Of a DNA stretch of 64,000 nucleotides, positions 59,125 through 64,000 are shown in pieces. The stretch is taken from the NCBI GenBank assembly GCA_016707895.1, contig JADJGV010000019.1, positions 1 through 64,000 on the forward strand, in the 5' to 3' direction. The position numbers were made by a program, and so were the translations under genes. This DNA is from Myxococcales bacterium (GTDB taxonomy: Bacteria > Myxococcota_A > Polyangia > Haliangiales > Haliangiaceae). Positions within the stretch are counted from its first letter, which is position 1. Each line of letters begins with the position of its first letter. The notes under the pieces are model-generated. The model worked only from the letters and a program-made list of their open reading frames with translations. It did not search any database and had not been told where the DNA came from.

Positions 59125-60155
59125 GCGCGGCGGCCCAGGTGATCGCGGCGGCGGTCGATCGCGGCGTGGTGCCGACCGCGGCGCTGCGCGCCGGCATCCG
59201 CGCGGTGTGCCGGCAGCGCCTGCGCGACGAGCGGCGCGGCGGCCCGGCGGCGGTGGCGGCCCGGCAGGCGGCGCTGATCGCGCAGCTGCGCGCCGCGCCG
59301 ATCGCGATCGCCACCGACGCCGCCAACGCCCAGCACTACGAGGTGCCGGCGGCGTTCTACGGGCACGTGCTGGGGCCGCACCGCAAGTACTCGAGCGGGC
59401 TGTGGCCGGCGACCGCGCGCACGCTGGCCGACGCCGAGCGCGCGATGCTCGAGGCCACGGCGGCGCGGGCCGGGCTGGCCGACGGCCAGGCCATCCTCGA
59501 TCTCGGCTGCGGCTGGGGCGCGCTGGCGCTGTGGGCGGCGGCGGCCTACCCGCGCGCGCAGGTCGTGGGCCTGTCGAACTCGCGCGGCCAGCGCGCGTAC
59601 ATCGAGGCCCAGGCGGCGGCGCGCGGGCTGGCCAACCTGCGGATCGTCACCGGCGACATCAACCACGTCGCCCCGCCCGGCCGCTTCGACCGGATCGTCT
59701 CGGTCGAGATGTTCGAGCACGTGCGCAACCACGCCGCGCTGTTCGCGCGCATCGCCGACTGGCTCACGCCCGACGGCCGGCTGTTCGTCCACGTCTTCGC
59801 CCACCGCGAGCTGGCGTACCTCTACGACGACCGCGGCCCCAGCGACTGGATGGCCCGCGAGTTCTTCACCGGCGGCATCATGCCGTCGATCGACCTCTTG
59901 CCCGCGGTGTGCGCGCCGCTGGCGCTCGAGGATCGCTGGCTGGTCGACGGCACCCACTACGCGCGCACCGCCGAGGCGTGGCTGGCCAACCTCGACGCCC
60001 ACGCGGGCGCGGCGATCGCGATCCTGGGCGGCGGCGCCGACGGCCGCCGGCGCTACCACCGCTGGCGGGTGTTCTTCCTGGCCTGCGCCGAGCTGTTCGG
60101 GTACGCCGACGGCCGCGAGTGGCTGGTCGCGCACTACCGCTTCGCCCGCGGGTGA
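59121..60155 (+). CDS. Cyclopropane-fatty-acyl-phospholipid synthase family methyltransferase
   Basis: This is a 344-residue protein. ANAQHYEVPAAFYGHVLGPHRKYSSGLW, then ILDLGCGWGALALWAAAAYP (SAM-binding glycine loop at about 124), SVEMFEHVRNHAALFARIADWL and YHRWRVFFLACAELFGY follow the CFA synthase order. The N-terminus is shorter than E. coli Cfa. It should transfer a methyl(ene) from SAM to unsaturated acyl chains or a related substrate. It is co-translated with the DUF1295 protein, which may further modify the same lipid. This is inference. Confidence 0.9.
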   Translation: MSAAAQVIAAAVDRGVVPTAALRAGIRAVCRQRLRDERRGGPAAVAARQAALIAQLRAAPIAIATDAANAQHYEVPAAFYGHVLGPHRKYSSGLWPATARTLADAERAMLEATAARAGLADGQAILDLGCGWGALALWAAAAYPRAQVVGLSNSRGQRAYIEAQAAARGLANLRIVTGDINHVAPPGRFDRIVSVEMFEHVRNHAALFARIADWLTPDGRLFVHVFAHRELAYLYDDRGPSDWMAREFFTGGIMPSIDLLPAVCAPLALEDRWLVDGTHYARTAEAWLANLDAHAGAAIAILGGGADGRRRYHRWRVFFLACAELFGYADGREWLVAHYRFARG

Positions 60156-60191
60156 TTGCGCGGCCCGCGCCGGCCTGCGATGGTCGCGCCC

Positions 60192-60818
60192 ATGAGCAAG
60201 CTCATCGTGCTCGAGGGCCTCGACGGCGCCGGCACCACCACCCAGGCGCGGCTGCTGGCGCAGGCGCTGACCGAGCGCGGCCGCGCCGTCCACGTCACCC
60301 GGCAGCCCTCGGACGGGCCGATCGGCAAGCTGCTGCGGGCGATGCTCACCGGCGGGCACGCGATCGAGGGGCAGGCGATCGATCAGCGCACGTTCGGCCT
60401 GTTGTTCGCGGCCGACCGGATGGATCACGGGCAGCGCGAGGTGGCGCCGGCGCTGGCCGCGGGCACGCTGGTGATCTCGGACCGCTGGTACCACTCGTCG
60501 CTCGCCTACCAGGGCACCGGCGCCGACCGCGCGTGGATCGCCACCGCCAACCTGCACGCGATCCGCCCCGACGTGACGGTGTTCCTGCGGGTCCGGCCCG
60601 AGGTGGCGGCGGCCCGCCGCGCCGCCGCCGGCCGCACCGAAGAGCTGTTCGAGGCGATCGAGATGCAGCGCAAGGTGGCGGCCGGCTACGACGAGGTCAT
60701 GCACAAGCTGGCGTTCGCCGGCGAGCGCATCGAGGTGGTCAACGGGGAGCTGCCGCTCGAGGAGGTGACGTCCGAGATCCTCGCGGGCGTGCTGCGCCGC
60801 ATCGGCGGCACCAACTAG
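60192..60818 (+). CDS. tmk: Thymidylate kinase with altered P-loop
   Basis: This 208-residue protein starts MSKLIVLEGLDGAG. ISDRWYHSSLAYQGTG at about 96-112 is the DR(Y)xxSxxAYQ motif of dTMP kinases, and VFLRVRPEVAAARR and the RTEELFE lid region follow. The P-loop reads EGLDGAGTTTQ, so Thr occupies the place of the Walker A lysine. That variant is unusual but the rest is well kept. It phosphorylates dTMP to dTDP if active. I see no Shine-Dalgarno. An upstream in-frame ATG lies in poorly conserved sequence. Confidence 0.88.
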   Translation: MSKLIVLEGLDGAGTTTQARLLAQALTERGRAVHVTRQPSDGPIGKLLRAMLTGGHAIEGQAIDQRTFGLLFAADRMDHGQREVAPALAAGTLVISDRWYHSSLAYQGTGADRAWIATANLHAIRPDVTVFLRVRPEVAAARRAAAGRTEELFEAIEMQRKVAAGYDEVMHKLAFAGERIEVVNGELPLEEVTSEILAGVLRRIGGTN

Positions 60819-60876
60819 CGTCGGCGCCGCGCCGCCGAGAACTTGCCTCGCGGGCCGGGCCGCGGCAGCGTCAGGC

Positions 60877-61371
60877 ATGCGCCGCCTCGTGCTGCTCGTG
60901 GCCCTGCTCGCCGTCGCGGCCTGTGGCCCCAAGGTCAACCCGCAGGCGCCGTTCGACGAGGACGACCCCCGCGCCGGGCGCGCGATCGACGCCGGCGTGC
61001 CGGTCGACGCGGCGCCGCCGGTCGACGCGGCGGCCCCGACCGTGCGCACCACCGCGGTCAGCCGCGCGGTCTTGACCGCGGTGCTCGACGCCGGGCCGGC
61101 CGATCTGCTGGCGTCGTTCGAGGTCACCGCCGAGCGCCCCGACGGCGCGTTCAAGGGCTGGCGGCTGGTGCGGTTCCTGCGCGGCGCCCGCCGGTTCGCC
61201 ACGCTCGATCTCCAGCCCGGCGATCTGCTGACCGGCGTCAACGGCCACGCGCTCGAGAGCCCGCCCGACCTGGGCGCGCTGTGGGACGAGCTGCGCACGG
61301 CGACCGCGATCGAGGCGACGCTCGTCCGCCAGGGCGCGCCGTTCACGATCCGCGCCGACGTCACCGAGTAG
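60877..61371 (+). CDS. Lipoprotein with GspC/PDZ-like C-terminal domain
   Basis: This 164-residue protein has a signal ending in AVAAC (lipobox), then an Asp/Pro (V/I)DA linker. The last about 85 residues, FKGWRLVRFLRG..FATLDLQPGDLLTGVNGHALESPPDLGALWDELRTAT, resemble the C-terminal PDZ-like region of type II secretion GspC proteins (GD.l..vNG motif). No other gsp gene is adjacent. It may bind a partner peptide in the periplasm. Confidence 0.72.
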   Translation: MRRLVLLVALLAVAACGPKVNPQAPFDEDDPRAGRAIDAGVPVDAAPPVDAAAPTVRTTAVSRAVLTAVLDAGPADLLASFEVTAERPDGAFKGWRLVRFLRGARRFATLDLQPGDLLTGVNGHALESPPDLGALWDELRTATAIEATLVRQGAPFTIRADVTE

Positions 61372-61382
61372 GCGGACGCGGC

Positions 61383-61418
61383 GCGCGGCTCACGCGGCGA
61401 GCGCGGCTCACGCGGCGA
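61383..61418. repeat. Two direct copies of an 18-bp sequence
   Basis: GCGCGGCTCACGCGGCGA occurs twice in tandem at 61383-61400 and 61401-61418, spanning the GDPD stop codon at 61408. Confidence 0.85.
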
Positions 61419-62180
61419 GCGCGGCCCGGGCGGCCCGCGGGTCGTTGGCGAAGACGCCGTCGACGCCGGCCGCCGCCAGCGCCCGCAGCCGCGCGGGATC
61501 GTCGACGGTCCACGCGTGCACCGCGAAGCCGCGCTGGCGCCACCCGGCGATCGCCGCCGGCGTCGCCAGCTCGTGGTGGACGTGCAACGACGACGCGCCG
61601 AGCAGCGCGCCGATCGCCCGCCACGGCGCCGGCACCGCGGCCTCGAACAGGAAGCCCAGCGGCACCGTCGGCGCGACCAGGTGGAACTGCCACAGCGCCA
61701 CCGGATCGAACGACGACACCACCAGCCGCTCGGGGTGCGGCGCGTCGGCCAGCACCGCCGCGACCGCCGCCGGCAGCCCGCGCGGCCGCCCCGGCTCGAC
61801 GGTCTTGAGCTCGACGTTGAGCAGCAGGTCGCCGGCGGCCTCGACCGCCTCGGCCAGCGTCGGGATCCGCCCACCGCCGACCAGCTCGATCGCCCGCACC
61901 TCGGGCAGCGTCAGGTCGGCGATCGCGCCCGGGCGCCCGGCCAGCCGGGCCAGGTCGTCGTCGTGGAACACCACCGCCTCGCCGCTGCGACAGATCATCG
62001 CGTCGAGCTCGATGCCATCGGCGCCGTGGCCGGCGGCCAGCGCGAACGCCGGCAGCGTGTTCTCGGTGGCGTGGGCGCTGACCCCGCGGTGGGCCCAGAC
62101 GATCGGGCGATCGCGCCGCCACAGGCGCGGCCCGCGCCGGGCCCGCCCGAACAGCGGCACCAGCCGCGCCAGCGCGTCGA

Positions 62181-62184
<4 letters not shown>
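61408..62184 (-). CDS. Glycerophosphodiester phosphodiesterase
   Basis: This is a 258-residue protein without a signal. IVWAHRGVSAHATENTLPAF at about 32-50 has the HRG and ENT motifs; GIELDAMICRSGEAVVFHDDDLARL follows with ELD and HD, and LLNVELKT comes later. These residues form the metal site and general acid/base of GDPD enzymes, which release glycerol-3-phosphate and alcohols from deacylated phospholipids. The GTG at 62184 overlaps the aspartokinase stop (GTGA), so translation is coupled although the two pathways are unrelated. Confidence 0.92.
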
Positions 62185-63365
<1,181 letters not shown>

Positions 63366-63436
63366 GGCGCGAATCCTCCGCGCGGCAATGTAGCAGGTGC
63401 CGGTGGTGAGCGCGGCCGGGGTGCTACCTTCCCGGG

Positions 63437-64000
63437 GTGCGTCGTCTCGTCGTCCTGTGCGCGCTCGTCCTCGGTTGCCACGGCGGGCCCGCGCCCGCGC
63501 GGCCCCGGCCACCCGCGGTCGACGCGCCCTACGAGCTGGCCGACGATCTCGACTTCGCCGAGCGCGCCGACGCGCTGGCGGCGCTGCCGCCGGGCGACGC
63601 GCGGACCGCGCTGCGGGTCGAGCTGGCGACGGTGCTGGGCGCGCGGCTCGATCGCGCGCTGGCCAGCGGCCGGCTCGAGCGGGCCAGCGCGGTATTCGGG
63701 GCCCTGGCCGACCTGTGGCACGGCGAGCCGGCGGCGCTAGCCGAGCTGGCCGAGCTGCCGGGCTGGGCCGATCGCCTGGTCCGCGCGCGCGCCGGGTTCG
63801 CCCGCGGCGGCGCCGACAAGGACGCCGCGCTGGTGCTGGCGGTGCGGCTGGCGGTGGCGCCGACCGAGGCCGATCGCGCCGAGCTGACCCAGATCACCGA
63901 GTTCGCCGACCAGCTGGCGATGGCGCGGATGGGGCCGCTCGGCGAGGGCACCGGCGCGATCGCGGTGCTGGCGCCGATCGTCGAGCGCGGCCTGGCCCCC
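63437..64000 (+). CDS. Putative lipoprotein, Ala-rich helical (3' end outside window)
   Basis: GTG 63437 lies six bases after TACCTT, fitting the leaderless pattern. The frame is open to the window end (188 codons). The signal ends in LVLGC (lipobox). The mature part is a run of Ala/Leu/Asp/Arg helices (LADDLDFAERADALAAL; LASGRLERASAVFGALADLW), suggesting TPR-like or other helical repeats. The family cannot be called from this fragment. Confidence 0.68.
   Translation, partial: MRRLVVLCALVLGCHGGPAPARPRPPAVDAPYELADDLDFAERADALAALPPGDARTALRVELATVLGARLDRALASGRLERASAVFGALADLWHGEPAALAELAELPGWADRLVRARAGFARGGADKDAALVLAVRLAVAPTEADRAELTQITEFADQLAMARMGPLGEGTGAIAVLAPIVERGLAP

Overview
The window is about 72-75% GC, with dense coding and long open antisense frames that are by-products of the codon bias. 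It carries a very large share of short-signal lipoproteins (about 20, many with Pro/Ala or (V/I)DAP linkers), a DUF1552/DUF1592 pair, two AgmX/PglI C-terminal-domain proteins, an OmpA-like lipoprotein, VCBS/kelch lipoproteins, a DUF6624 protein and a DUF6603 protein. Together these point to a Myxococcota chromosome, probably of the Haliangium/Kofleriaceae type. That assignment is inferred from gene content and is not proven.

Layout. 1-5,707: envelope lipoproteins, including two divergently arranged related lipoproteins, an HExxH lipoprotein and a PlsC/DAGAT-type acyltransferase. 5,801-8,796: an unrecognised 586-aa protein, a DUF808 membrane protein and a small convergent protein. 8,882-14,877 (minus): DUF1552/DUF1592 pair, Lgt-like membrane protein, DUF434 protein and a VDAP-repeat lipoprotein. 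14,962-17,987 (plus): FAD amine-oxidase/protoporphyrinogen-oxidase-like enzyme, outer-membrane beta-barrel protein and AraC regulator. 18,018-22,446: beta-propeller lipoprotein, secreted adenosine deaminase, small lipoprotein and kelch lipoprotein. 22,557-22,999: a G/C homopolymer block that is probably an assembly artefact. 23,255-29,631: DUF234-type ATPase, GST, small lipoprotein, DUF6624, OmpA and AgmX/PglI proteins. 29,766-31,700: transposase debris plus an MNT/HEPN nucleotidyltransferase pair with clear operators.

32,026-48,760 looks like an accessory island. It holds three very large, tightly coupled proteins that I do not recognise (936, 1,347 and 542 aa), an M64-like metallopeptidase, a DUF6603 giant, two lipoproteins and the C-terminal stump of a serine recombinase, which abuts tRNA-Glu and tRNA-Lys. 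A 14-bp copy of the tRNA-Glu 3' end lies near 31,660. This module is the best candidate here for an undescribed system. Two of its genes each need one missing base to read through, at about 41,560 and 47,090.

49,116-64,000 is core genome: PilZ, 5-formyl-THF cyclo-ligase, RNase Y, ferric-reductase-like protein, UvrA with a promoter-embedded SOS box, a four-helix-bundle (IVP/S23) protein under a long hairpin, a cyclic-nucleotide/PilZ regulator, DUF1295 and cyclopropane synthase, thymidylate kinase, GDPD, aspartate kinase and a final truncated lipoprotein.

Across the window at least 18 starts lie only 5-9 bases downstream of a TANNNT-like -10 hexamer. This suggests widespread leaderless or near-leaderless transcription, and I used the rule to choose several starts.
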